Source: Thermoactinomyces intermedius
Lineage (GTDB): Bacteria; Bacillota; Bacilli; Thermoactinomycetales; Thermoactinomycetaceae
Strand: one strand, 5' to 3'
NCBI RefSeq assembly: GCF_016055025.1
Contig: NZ_JAECVW010000001.1
DNA: 64,000 bases
The notes under the pieces were generated by a model. That model saw only the letters and a list, made by a program, of their open reading frames with translations. It made no database searches and had not been told where the DNA came from. Position 1 is the stretch's first letter. Each line of letters starts with the position of its first letter. Positions 1 through 7,824 of the stretch are shown piece after piece. A program made the translations under genes and the position numbers.

Positions 1-1
1 T

Positions 2-415
2 GATCAGCAGCAGTTCAGGGGTATTTTGACGGAAGACGGCGGCTTGTTCAAAAGGCGCAAGTTTATTCCGACGGACCATATCGTCTCCATCGGAAAAGAT
101 GCCGTCGTCGTGGACAACGAGCATCCATTTTCCGCCAACTTGAAAAACAAGAATTGGATGAGCATTTGTTCGGGGGACAAGAAATTAAAAGGACGCACCA
201 TTTTAACCAGCAGCGGATATGAAATGGGTTCGGTGGAAAATGTCTATTTTCTGGAAGAAATGGGAACGCTGATAGGGTACGAACTCTCTGACGGCATCTT
301 GAATGACATTCGGGACGGCAGAAAGTGGTTGAAAACAAATAAACCGCTGATTTGGGGAGAAGACGTGCTGATTGCTCCCGCCGACCAAATCGAAGTCAAA
401 GATGCCAAGTCTTAG
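2..415 (+). CDS. PRC-barrel domain protein, YrrD-like (5' end outside window)
   Basis: The reading frame is open from base 2, so the true start lies upstream of the window; 137 codons are visible. The segment ending near GKDAVVVDNE and the second block around GYEMGSVENVYF...GTLIGYELSDG look like two PRC-barrel beta units, a fold that often binds other proteins or RNA. No catalytic residues are apparent. It lies upstream of the AI-2E permease and alaS, the same neighbourhood as yrrD in Bacillus subtilis, which supports the assignment. The exact role is unknown. Confidence 0.7.
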   Translation, partial: DQQQFRGILTEDGGLFKRRKFIPTDHIVSIGKDAVVVDNEHPFSANLKNKNWMSICSGDKKLKGRTILTSSGYEMGSVENVYFLEEMGTLIGYELSDGILNDIRDGRKWLKTNKPLIWGEDVLIAPADQIEVKDAKS

Positions 416-431
416 AAGGAAGGAAATCAGT

Positions 432-632
432 ATGCTTCGTTGTCCGAATTGTAATTCTCACGACTTGGGAAAAGTGGGAACCAATCAGCTGTATTGCTGG
501 CACTGCTTTGTGGAAATCACCACGGAAGAAGATCAAATCACTTCGGTGTATCAAGTGGAAGAAGACGGAACCCTGACTTCCCTCAATGACCTGTTTTTGG
601 AGGAAAGCTCTCACCTTTCGTATTTGGACTGA
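432..632 (+). CDS. small zinc-ribbon protein
   Basis: This is a 66-residue protein starting at ATG 432, with AAGGAAGGAAAT just upstream. The N-terminus carries CPNC and then YCWHC, a Cys4 zinc-ribbon pattern spaced about 16 residues apart. The rest is acidic, with no membrane segment. Earlier in-frame starts around 372 would overlap the preceding gene and have no ribosome site. It lies between the PRC-barrel gene and a small basic protein, so it is probably cotranscribed. Function is unknown; a small nucleic-acid or protein adaptor is possible. Confidence 0.6.
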   Translation: MLRCPNCNSHDLGKVGTNQLYCWHCFVEITTEEDQITSVYQVEEDGTLTSLNDLFLEESSHLSYLD

Positions 633-659
633 CCTCACCCACAAGGAGGGAGCTTCATC

Positions 660-860
660 ATGCGCCGGACACTCTACACCCTTATCGCAGGCGGATTGAT
701 TTTATTCAGCTTCAGACGGATGATGCAAATGCGGCAAAGAAGCAGGATACAGTACTATTTGCAGTCCATGATGCGTGCCATGCAAAAAAACAGATGGCTG
801 CGCAAAATCATGATGGAAGGGCTGATGAAAGGGCTTCGTCGCTTCCAAATCGCAAGATAA
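660..860 (+). CDS. small basic membrane-anchored protein, DUF3918/YrzQ-like
   Basis: A 66-residue protein with a good AAGGAGGG site seven bases before the ATG. A short hydrophobic stretch (LYTLIAGGLILFSF) is followed by a very Arg/Met-rich tail (RRMMQMRQRSR and LRKIMMEGLMKGLRR). That layout resembles the small DUF3918 proteins found near alaS in Bacillus. The family assignment rests on layout and position, not on a search. A strong terminator follows directly, so this appears to be the last gene of its unit. Confidence 0.55.
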   Translation: MRRTLYTLIAGGLILFSFRRMMQMRQRSRIQYYLQSMMRAMQKNRWLRKIMMEGLMKGLRRFQIAR

Positions 861-872
861 CCAAACCCCGCG

Positions 873-909
873 AAAATCCCCGGGCTTCTTCAAACCTGGG
901 GATTTTTTG
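873..909 (+). terminator. rho-independent terminator
   Basis: Eleven-base-pair stem AAATCCCCGGG / CCTGGGGATTT followed by a T-run. It closes the first transcription unit before the AI-2E permease gene. Confidence 0.85.
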
Positions 910-974
910 CTTCTCATAAAATGAGACAGGATTTCGTATCTTATAAGTAAGATGTGTTTCGGGAGGTGCCGTCC

Positions 975-2048
975 GTGGAGCAATGGAAAATGCCGCAATA
1001 TTTGTATCGTGCTCTTTTTGTCCTTGTTCTGCTCGGCATCTTGTATTTTCTCATGCAACTCGGACCGTGGATATCGGGGGTTTTTCAATTTTTAAAGGCG
1101 GTTTTCGGCCCTTTTTTCATTGCCATGATCATTTCCTATTTATTGAATCCGGTGGTCAATCTGTTGAGCCAGAAGTTTCTGCCGCGCAGTCTGGCGGTGT
1201 TATTCATATACAGTTTGTTTATCCTGTGCCTCGTTATTTTGGCGATGAACACCATTCCGCTTTTGCAGCAACAATTCAAAGAGTTGGCTGAACATCTTCC
1301 GGAATGGAACGGGCGGATCCAGCTCATGATCAAAGAATACAACGATCACAGCAAAGAGTTGTTGCCGTTTGGGGTCAAAGAAGGCATCGAGCAGGCTTTG
1401 TCAAAATTGGAGCACAAGATGACCGGTTATGTGGGCAACATGATGAGCGGGATCGGCAGTACCATCAACCAGCTGTTTCTCGTTTTGATCATTCCGTTTT
1501 TGGCTTTTTACATGCTAAAGGACATTCAATCCATTGAGCGGACATTGCTCACTTTGTTGCCCAAAAAACAGCGCAAGCCGATTCTCCGTTTGTTGCGGGA
1601 TGTGGACGAAGCGCTGGGCAATTACATCCGCGGGCAGTTTCTGGTTTGCGTGGTTGTCGGGGTGCTGGCATATATCGGTTATCTCATTGTGGGGTTGCCT
1701 TATGCGCTTTTGATGGCGGCTTTGGTTGCCGTCTTTAATGTCATTCCGTATCTGGGGCCCATCTTTGGCCTCATTCCGTCATTGTTTGTGGCATTGACCG
1801 TTTCTCCCAAAACGGCCGTCGGCGTTGTGATCGTCAATCTCCTTGTCCAGATGCTGGAAGGGAATGTGATTTCTCCCCAGATTGTCGGGCGAAGCCTGCA
1901 CATGCATCCACTCTTTATCATCCTGGCCTTGTTGGTCGGAGGGGAAATCGGGGGGATTTTGGGATTGCTTTTGGCTGTTCCCGTTTTTGCGATGGCAAAA
2001 GTGACGGCGGAGCATATCTTGCAACATTTTATTGAACGAAGGGTTTGA
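975..2048 (+). CDS. AI-2E/PerM family membrane permease, YrrI-like
   Basis: A protein of 357 residues with about eight membrane segments and the typical AI-2E family layout: two N-terminal helices, a soluble amphipathic region (about 90-150), then a hydrophobic C-terminal half with PYLGPIFGLIPS and GNVISPQIVGRSLHMHPL motifs. GTG 975 is preferred over GTG 954 because GGGAGG lies eight bases before it. The family covers exporters and sodium/proton-linked carriers; the substrate here cannot be told. The homologue in the same place in B. subtilis is yrrI. The alaS promoter overlaps its stop codon. Confidence 0.85.
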   Translation: MEQWKMPQYLYRALFVLVLLGILYFLMQLGPWISGVFQFLKAVFGPFFIAMIISYLLNPVVNLLSQKFLPRSLAVLFIYSLFILCLVILAMNTIPLLQQQFKELAEHLPEWNGRIQLMIKEYNDHSKELLPFGVKEGIEQALSKLEHKMTGYVGNMMSGIGSTINQLFLVLIIPFLAFYMLKDIQSIERTLLTLLPKKQRKPILRLLRDVDEALGNYIRGQFLVCVVVGVLAYIGYLIVGLPYALLMAALVAVFNVIPYLGPIFGLIPSLFVALTVSPKTAVGVVIVNLLVQMLEGNVISPQIVGRSLHMHPLFIILALLVGGEIGGILGLLLAVPVFAMAKVTAEHILQHFIERRV

Positions 2049-2073
2049 AACCAGGCCAAACAGATTGTATAAT
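2045..2073 (+). promoter_or_regulatory. sigma-A promoter of alaS
   Basis: TTGAAA (2045-2050), a 17-base spacer and TATAAT (2068-2073). The -35 overlaps the stop codon of the upstream gene. It drives the T-box leader and alaS. Confidence 0.85.
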
Positions 2074-2079
2074 AAAAAA

Positions 2080-2359
2080 ACCAAAGAGCATCCGAATATG
2101 TGAAACATGATGAAGGAACCGAGTGGATTGAATCCCCGCCAGAGAGAAAAGCCCGCGGGCTGAGAGGCTTTTCCGGAACCGATCGATCCACGGCCAGTTC
2201 CGGAATGCAGCTAATCCCTGCCGGCAGAATCTGCCGTTATCCTTGAATGAGGTGACCGTGTTACATACCCGGCTTCCAAAGGGCCGGGATTTGACGGTAA
2301 TAAGGGTGGTACCGCGAGAACAGCCTTCTCGTCCCTGAGCGTGGACGGGGAGGTTTTTT
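2080..2359 (+). promoter_or_regulatory. T-box riboswitch leader of alaS
   Basis: The conserved T-box core AGGGTGGTACCGCG is at 2303-2316. It is followed by an 11-bp terminator stem (CCTTCTCGTCC at 2324-2334 with GGACGGGGAGG at 2343-2353) and six T. Upstream, the Stem I landmarks CAGAGAG and GGGCTGAGAGGC are visible. Alanine codons GCA (2207-2209) and GCT (2210-2212) lie where the specifier loop is expected; which one is read cannot be decided by eye. Known logic: uncharged tRNA-Ala stabilises the antiterminator and lets transcription enter alaS. Confidence 0.95.
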
Positions 2360-2383
2360 ATTGGAAAAAGGAGGTAAGTGATG

Positions 2384-5011
2384 ATGAAAGCAAGTGAAAT
2401 TCGCCGGAAATATCTTGAATTCTTTGCGGAAAAAGGGCACAAAATCGAACCCAGTGCTTCGCTTGTCCCTGTGGATGATCCTTCTTTGTTGTGGATCAAC
2501 AGCGGGGTGGCCACGTTGAAAAAGTATTTTGACGGCCGGGTGAAACCGGAAAATCCGCGGATCGTGAATTCGCAAAAAGCGATCCGCACCAATGACATTG
2601 AAAATGTCGGATATACGGCCCGCCATCATACGTTTTTTGAGATGTTGGGGAACTTCTCGGTCGGGGATTACTTTAAAGAAGAAGCGATCGGGTGGGCTTG
2701 GGAATTCCTGACCGATCCCAAATGGATGGGGCTGGATCCGGAAAAATTATCCGTCACCATACACCCGGAAGATGAGGAAGCGTACCGGTTGTGGAAAGAG
2801 AAAGTCGGCTTGCCCGATGAGCGGATCATCCGCCTGGAAGAGAATTTCTGGGATATCGGCGAAGGACCGAGCGGCCCCAATACCGAGATTTTCTATGACC
2901 GCGGGGAACATCTTTGTGATCCCTCGGACCCGGAGTGTTACCCCGGCGGCGAAAACGAACGGTATCTGGAAATCTGGAACCTCGTGTTTTCCCAATACAA
3001 CCACAATCCGGACGGGACTTACACGCCCCTGCCCAAAAAGAACATTGATACCGGCATGGGGTTGGAACGGATGGCTTCCGTGATGCAGGATGTTCCGACC
3101 AACTATGACACGGATTTGTTCCAGCCGATCATCCAGGCAACCTGTGAGAAAGCGGGAGTGGCCTACGGGGAAAAAGAGGAAACCGATGTCGCGTTGAAAG
3201 TGATTGCCGATCATGTGCGGACCATTGTTTTTGCCGTGGGGGACGGAGCGCTTCCTTCCAATGAGGGCCGCGGCTATGTTTTGCGCCGCTTGTTGCGCCG
3301 GGCCGTCCGTTACGGGCGGAAGCTGGGGATCAAACGGCCGTTCCTTTATGAATTGACCCCGATTGTGGCGGAGATCATGAAAGATTACTATCCGGAACCG
3401 CTGCAAAAACAAGATTTCATTCAACGGGTTATCCGGAGTGAGGAAGAAAAATTCCTGGAAACATTGACCGAAGGCTTGCATATTCTTGAAAAGGTCTTGG
3501 ATAAAGCAAAAACTGAAGGAAAACAAGAAATCTCCGGACAAGAAGCATTCAAGTTGTATGACACCTATGGTTTTCCTTTTGATTTGACTGAAGAGATTGC
3601 CCGCGAGCAAGGGGTTTCCGTCGACCGTCAAGGGTTTGACGAAGAAATGAAGAAACAGCGGGAACGGGCCCGTTCGGCGAGGGAAGATGCGGACAGCATG
3701 CAGGTGCAAGGCGGTGTTCTTTCGGAATTGCAAGTGGAAACGGAGTTTGTTGGTTACGAAAAAACCGAATGCGAGACCACCGTTTCCGTGTTGATTCATG
3801 AAGAAGAACGGGTTCGCGAATTGACGGAAGGGCAAAAAGGGTTTTTGATCCTGAAAGAAACCCCGTTTTATGCGGAAAGCGGCGGGCAGGTCGCCGACCG
3901 GGGCGTCATTTTGTCCGGGAAGGCGGAACTGACCGTGCTGGATGTGCAAAAAGGACCGCGTGGTGAGCATGTCCACGCCGTTCAAGTTGAAAAAGGGACG
4001 ATCAGCGAAGGAGAAACGGTCAAAGCCGCCATTCTTCGCGATTTGCGCCAGGACACGGTGAAAAACCATACGGCCACCCACTTGTTGCACCAAGCCTTAA
4101 AAGACGTCTTGGGCGAACATGTGAACCAAGCCGGATCTTTGGTTGCACCGGATCGCCTCCGCTTCGATTTCACGCACATCGGCGCGATGTCTGAAGAGGA
4201 AATCAAAGAAGTGGAACGGCGTGTAAACGAACAGATTTGGGCTAATAATAAGGTGGAAATCATGATCAAGCCGCTGGATGAGGCCAAAGCGATGGGAGCC
4301 ATGGCTTTGTTTGGCGAAAAATACGGCAGCATCGTGCGGGTCGTTAAAATTGACGACTACAGCTTGGAGCTTTGCGGCGGAACCCATGTGAAATTCACAG
4401 GTGAAATCGGCCTTTTTAAAATTACCGGGGAAAGCGGGATCGGTTCCGGAACCCGCCGGATTGAGGCGGTGACCGGGCGCCATGCTTATGCATTTGTGGA
4501 AGAGCAGATCGGATGGCTCAACCAGGCTGCCCGGCAATTGAAAAGTAAAGCGCAAGATATTCCGGAACGGATTGAACAATTGCAAAACCGCCAGAAAGAG
4601 CTGGAAAGGGAGAACGAATCCCTCACGGCCAAGTTAAATCAGGCTCAGGCTGCCAAATTGCTGAATCAGGTGCAGGATGTGTCCGGAGTGCCGGTGCTCG
4701 CCACCCAAGTGCAAGCCGGCGGCATGGAACCGTTGCGCTCGTTGATGGACGATTTGCGCAAGCATCTGGAAGAAGGCGTTATCGTGCTGGGCGCGGCTTC
4801 CAACGGAAAAGTGTCCATCGTGGCCTCGGTCTCCCCAAAATATGTGAAGGAAGGGTTGCACGCCGGAAAATTGGTGAAAGAAGTGGCTGTTCAATGCGGC
4901 GGAGGCGGTGGCGGCCGTCCGGACATGGCGCAAGCCGGCGGCAAGAAACCGGAACAATTGCCGGCTGCATTGGCCGGAGTCAGTGAGTGGATCCGCCGGC
5001 AACTGTCCTGA
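2384..5011 (+). CDS. alaS: alanyl-tRNA synthetase
   Basis: An 875-residue class II synthetase that charges tRNA-Ala with alanine in the cytoplasm. The N-terminal catalytic core shows the class II block RHHTFFEMLGNFSVGDYF and the GMGLERM motif. The editing domain carries HTATHLLH and CGGTHV, whose His/Cys residues bind zinc. The C-Ala domain ends with GGGGGGRPDMAQAGG. AAAGGAGG at 2367-2374 gives best spacing to ATG 2381 or ATG 2384; I chose 2384 because it yields MKASEIR, the usual start. Regulation is by the upstream T-box. Length is normal for the family. Confidence 0.97.
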   Translation: MKASEIRRKYLEFFAEKGHKIEPSASLVPVDDPSLLWINSGVATLKKYFDGRVKPENPRIVNSQKAIRTNDIENVGYTARHHTFFEMLGNFSVGDYFKEEAIGWAWEFLTDPKWMGLDPEKLSVTIHPEDEEAYRLWKEKVGLPDERIIRLEENFWDIGEGPSGPNTEIFYDRGEHLCDPSDPECYPGGENERYLEIWNLVFSQYNHNPDGTYTPLPKKNIDTGMGLERMASVMQDVPTNYDTDLFQPIIQATCEKAGVAYGEKEETDVALKVIADHVRTIVFAVGDGALPSNEGRGYVLRRLLRRAVRYGRKLGIKRPFLYELTPIVAEIMKDYYPEPLQKQDFIQRVIRSEEEKFLETLTEGLHILEKVLDKAKTEGKQEISGQEAFKLYDTYGFPFDLTEEIAREQGVSVDRQGFDEEMKKQRERARSAREDADSMQVQGGVLSELQVETEFVGYEKTECETTVSVLIHEEERVRELTEGQKGFLILKETPFYAESGGQVADRGVILSGKAELTVLDVQKGPRGEHVHAVQVEKGTISEGETVKAAILRDLRQDTVKNHTATHLLHQALKDVLGEHVNQAGSLVAPDRLRFDFTHIGAMSEEEIKEVERRVNEQIWANNKVEIMIKPLDEAKAMGAMALFGEKYGSIVRVVKIDDYSLELCGGTHVKFTGEIGLFKITGESGIGSGTRRIEAVTGRHAYAFVEEQIGWLNQAARQLKSKAQDIPERIEQLQNRQKELERENESLTAKLNQAQAAKLLNQVQDVSGVPVLATQVQAGGMEPLRSLMDDLRKHLEEGVIVLGAASNGKVSIVASVSPKYVKEGLHAGKLVKEVAVQCGGGGGGRPDMAQAGGKKPEQLPAALAGVSEWIRRQLS

Positions 5012-5100
5012 AATGTCCTGTTAAAAACAAAGGATAATCCGGTGCAAAAGGCGAAGGAGTAAAGTGCGGATCTTCCTAAGAGAGGGGTGTGAGATCATCC

Positions 5101-5358
5101 ATGGATGAAACGATGAAGTTTAATTTCAAAGGTGGAAATGAGATCGACCCTAAGGATTTGTTGTTCCACGTTTATGAGGCCTTGAAGGAAAAAGGTTACA
5201 ATCCGATCAACCAAATTGTGGGCTATCTTATTTCAGGAGATCCGGCTTATATTCCGCGCCATAAAAATGCCCGTGCCATGATCCGGAAAATGGAACGGGA
5301 TGAAATTATCGAAGAACTCGTCAAACACTATCTGGGTGTGGAAAGGAAGAATCAATAA
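5101..5358 (+). CDS. ireB: IreB family regulatory phosphoprotein (UPF0297)
   Basis: An 85-residue protein beginning MDETMKF, with the conserved UPF0297 features DPKDLLFHVYEALKEKGYNP and GDPAYIPRHKNAR. In Enterococcus, IreB is a target of the Ser/Thr kinase IreK and affects cephalosporin resistance; the Thr in the N-terminal DET motif corresponds to the phosphorylated site. ATG 5101 is used; a GTG at 5089 abuts the purine-rich site and is unlikely. It sits between alaS and ruvX, the usual order in Bacillota. Confidence 0.92.
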   Translation: MDETMKFNFKGGNEIDPKDLLFHVYEALKEKGYNPINQIVGYLISGDPAYIPRHKNARAMIRKMERDEIIEELVKHYLGVERKNQ

Positions 5359-5373
5359 GAAAGGTATCGGAAA

Positions 5374-5832
5374 ATGGATTTGGATGAATTCTCTTCAAAG
5401 CACATAGATGATTTTCCCCGGATTCTGGGACTGGACGCCGGAGACCGGAGAATCGGTGTGGCGGTCAGCGATGCATTGGGGCTGACCGCTCAAGGCGTCA
5501 AAGTCATTGACCGCAAAAACAGTAACTGGTTGCAAGAATTGGACCAACTTGTGGAACAATATCAAATAAAAGAGCTGGTTGTCGGCTTCCCCCGCAACAT
5601 GAACGGGACTGTCGGTCCCCGCGGGGAGTTGAGCCGGCAACTGGCTGAAGAATTAAAAAAGCGATATGGATATCCTGTGCATTTGTGGGATGAACGCTTG
5701 TCAACAGCAGCGGCAGAGCGCACCTTGATTGATGCCGATCTTTCCCGCCGCAAACGGAAAAAGGTGGTTGACCAATTGGCTGCGACATGGATTTTGCAAG
5801 GATATCTGGATGCAAAGAGGAGGCAATCATAA
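5374..5832 (+). CDS. ruvX: Holliday junction resolvase-like RNase, RuvX/YqgF
   Basis: A 152-residue YqgF-fold nuclease. The expected acidic sites are present: GLDAGDRRIGVAVSD near the start, the ELVVGFP strand, DERLST in the middle, and VDQLAATWILQGYLD at the end. The family is thought to process Holliday junctions or pre-16S rRNA 5' ends; the latter is best supported for YqgF. The stop overlaps the ATG of the next gene (TAATG), so the two are translationally coupled. Confidence 0.93.
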   Translation: MDLDEFSSKHIDDFPRILGLDAGDRRIGVAVSDALGLTAQGVKVIDRKNSNWLQELDQLVEQYQIKELVVGFPRNMNGTVGPRGELSRQLAEELKKRYGYPVHLWDERLSTAAAERTLIDADLSRRKRKKVVDQLAATWILQGYLDAKRRQS

Positions 5833-6158
5833 TGGCACATCAACATGAACCGGAATACTTGATCATTCCGACGGAAGACGGGAAAGAGGAAAAGTTTGAG
5901 ATCTTATATACGTTTGATCATGATGAAACAGGCAAAAGCTATATGTTTGTCACGCCGGTCGACGGGGAGCAAGGCGGGGAGCCGGAGGAACAAGAGCCTT
6001 ATCAGGAAGTGATGGCTTTTCGCTACACCGAAGAGGACGGCAATTTGAATCTGGAAATGATTGAAGAAGAAAATGAAGAAGAATGGGATATGGTGGAAGA
6101 AGTGTTTAACACACTGGTGAGTGAATGGGAAGAGGAAAGTGAGGAAAATGAACAATAA
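5832..6158 (+). CDS. DUF1292 protein, YrzB-like
   Basis: A 108-residue, very acidic protein with AGAGGAGG eight bases upstream. It has the DUF1292 pattern: a beta-rich start (DGKEEKFEILYTF, KSYMFVTPVD) and a C-terminal EEEWDMVEEVFNTL helix. The biochemical role of the family is unknown. It almost always follows ruvX in Bacillota, as it does here with a one-base overlap. The next gene is a second, shorter member, which overlaps its 3' end. Confidence 0.85.
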   Translation: MAHQHEPEYLIIPTEDGKEEKFEILYTFDHDETGKSYMFVTPVDGEQGGEPEEQEPYQEVMAFRYTEEDGNLNLEMIEEENEEEWDMVEEVFNTLVSEWEEESEENEQ

Positions 6159-6444
6159 CAACTTGTCGGTCCACGGAGCAAGAGAAGTGAATATCTTGCG
6201 TCAGCAATATCCGGATCACATGGTTTCCGGTGTCGAACCGGCCGGCACCCCATACCGGATTGTCCATGAAGTCGAAGTGAACGGACAGCACTATGCTTTG
6301 TTGCAAAAAGACGGCGATCATCCGGATGATCTGCACTTGTTCCATGTCAATCAAGGGCGCATCGAAGAAATTGAGGATGAACAAGAGTGGGAAAATATTG
6401 CCGATGCCGTTGACGAAATGTTATATTTTCATGACTTTCAGTAA
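6148..6444 (+). CDS. second DUF1292-like protein
   Basis: A 98-residue acidic protein starting at ATG 6148, inside the 3' end of the previous gene in another frame, with GTGAGGAA as ribosome site. The block HYALLQKDGDHPDDLHLFHV and the tail EDEQEWENIADAVDEML match the DUF1292 layout of the neighbour, so this looks like a tandem paralogue that has diverged. No membrane segment or catalytic motif is visible. A terminator follows within ten bases. Confidence 0.7.
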   Translation: MNNNNLSVHGAREVNILRQQYPDHMVSGVEPAGTPYRIVHEVEVNGQHYALLQKDGDHPDDLHLFHVNQGRIEEIEDEQEWENIADAVDEMLYFHDFQ

Positions 6445-6473
6445 AAACGGGGGGATAACCCCGTTTTCTTTTT
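6444..6473 (+). terminator. rho-independent terminator
   Basis: AAAACGGGG / CCCCGTTTT hairpin with a following CTTTTT. It ends the alaS-DUF1292 unit. Confidence 0.85.
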
Positions 6474-6549
6474 GATAAACTGTGCTAACATAGAGAAGGG
6501 TTTCTAGTAATAAAGAAGAGATTTAATCAGAAAAAGGAGTCCACGTCTC

Positions 6550-7623
6550 ATGAAATGGTTTTGGCGCATCTTCTTTACCATTGCGCTGCTGGCCGGTTGG
6601 GGGATTCTAGGTTACTTCTTTATGGATTTCACTTTGGGCTCACCGGAACGAACCGAACCAGTGGCGGTGGAAATCCCTAAAAATACATCATTGAAGCAAG
6701 TCGGCAAGATTTTGGAGGAGAAGCAAATCATTCGCCGGTCCTATTGTTTTGGTCTCTATGTCTTTCTCAAGCAAAAGACCAATCTGCAAGCCGGGAATTA
6801 CCTGATTGAGCCTGATGAGGACATTGATCAAATATTAGAAAAATTTTCTAAAGGCGAAGAAAATGTCGTGACGGTGACCATTCCCGAGGGATGGGATGCC
6901 ATCAAAATCGCCAATCGCCTGGAAAAGGAAAAAGAGGATTTTGACAAAGAAAAGTTTCTAGCTTTATTGAATAGTAAAAAACCAAAATATAATTTTGAAG
7001 TGAATATTCCCCAAAATCCCGACCGACCGTTTAAATTGGAGGGATATTTGTTCCCCAGCACCTATGACTTTCCAAAAACGGCTTCGGAAGAGGAAATCAT
7101 CAACATCATGCTGGGCCAGTTTGCACAGCGTGTCGAAAAACTGAAAATTCGTGACCGGCTCAATCAAAACGAACCGGAAAAAGGCATGACGTTGGATAAG
7201 CTGGTGACGATTGCGTCGCTGGTGGAAAGGGAAGGAAAGGCAAAGCAGGAATATCCGCGCATAACCGGTGTGATTTATAACCGGCTGCACAGCACCGATA
7301 ATCAGAAACTGAGAATAGACGCCACTTTTTTGTATGTGACGCAGTTGAAGGAAGAGTGGAAGAATATTCCTTTTCACCAGTTAAAATACAAAAAGCACCC
7401 GTATAATACATATCAAGTCAAAGGTTTGCCGCCGGGGCCGATTGCCAATCCGGGGGAAGAAGCGTTGCGTGCCGCTTTGGAACCCGAACGGCATTCCTAC
7501 CAGTATTATGTCACCAAGGGAGACGGAAGCGGCGAACATTACTTTGCCGAGACGTATGAGCAGCATAATCAATACATCAAAATGAGTAACGCCAATCAAG
7601 CGCAAAGGGAACAGAAAAATTAA
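6550..7623 (+). CDS. mltG: endolytic murein transglycosylase MltG
   Basis: A 357-residue single-pass membrane enzyme that cuts nascent glycan strands and so ends peptidoglycan polymerisation. There is one N-terminal membrane helix (about 4-26), a LysM-like region (residues 40-110), and the YceG catalytic domain. The key glutamate lies in TIASLVEREGK, followed by GVIYNRL; the C-terminal motif KGLPPGPIANPG is typical. It is preceded by AAAAAGGAG and followed by a terminator, so it is a single-gene unit. Length matches B. subtilis YrrL. Confidence 0.93.
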   Translation: MKWFWRIFFTIALLAGWGILGYFFMDFTLGSPERTEPVAVEIPKNTSLKQVGKILEEKQIIRRSYCFGLYVFLKQKTNLQAGNYLIEPDEDIDQILEKFSKGEENVVTVTIPEGWDAIKIANRLEKEKEDFDKEKFLALLNSKKPKYNFEVNIPQNPDRPFKLEGYLFPSTYDFPKTASEEEIINIMLGQFAQRVEKLKIRDRLNQNEPEKGMTLDKLVTIASLVEREGKAKQEYPRITGVIYNRLHSTDNQKLRIDATFLYVTQLKEEWKNIPFHQLKYKKHPYNTYQVKGLPPGPIANPGEEALRAALEPERHSYQYYVTKGDGSGEHYFAETYEQHNQYIKMSNANQAQREQKN

Positions 7624-7628
7624 CCGGA

Positions 7629-7662
7629 GAAAGCTCTTGCAACAATGCAAGAGCTTTTTTTT
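7629..7662 (+). terminator. rho-independent terminator of mltG
   Basis: AAAGCTCTTGCA / TGCAAGAGCTTT stem with an eight-base T-run. Confidence 0.9.
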
Positions 7663-7776
7663 CGGGCCAAAAACGAAGTTTCTGAAAAGGAATGCTGAAC
7701 AGAAGTGATTTGCTTGAAATGAATCATGGTTTATTTTCTTTTTTTGTATGAAAAGTTGCTTTGATATAAGAAGTAT

Positions 7777-7818
7777 ACCCCGCTTTCAACCTGTCGAAGC
7801 TGAAGAAAGAAGTGGGGT
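7777..7818 (+). promoter_or_regulatory. leader hairpin covering the ribosome site of the PBP gene
   Basis: ACCCC (7777-7781) can pair with GGGGT (7814-7818) and CTTTC (7783-7787) with GAAAG (7805-7809). The 3' arm contains the GTGGGGTG ribosome site of the next gene, so the hairpin could limit its translation. There is no proof that it forms. Confidence 0.4.
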
Positions 7819-7824
7819 GTCTTG

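Noticed and set aside
2747..4093. Long minus-strand reading frame opposite alaS
   Set aside because: It is a shadow of the alaS coding bias; no ribosome site and no domain, while alaS is certain.
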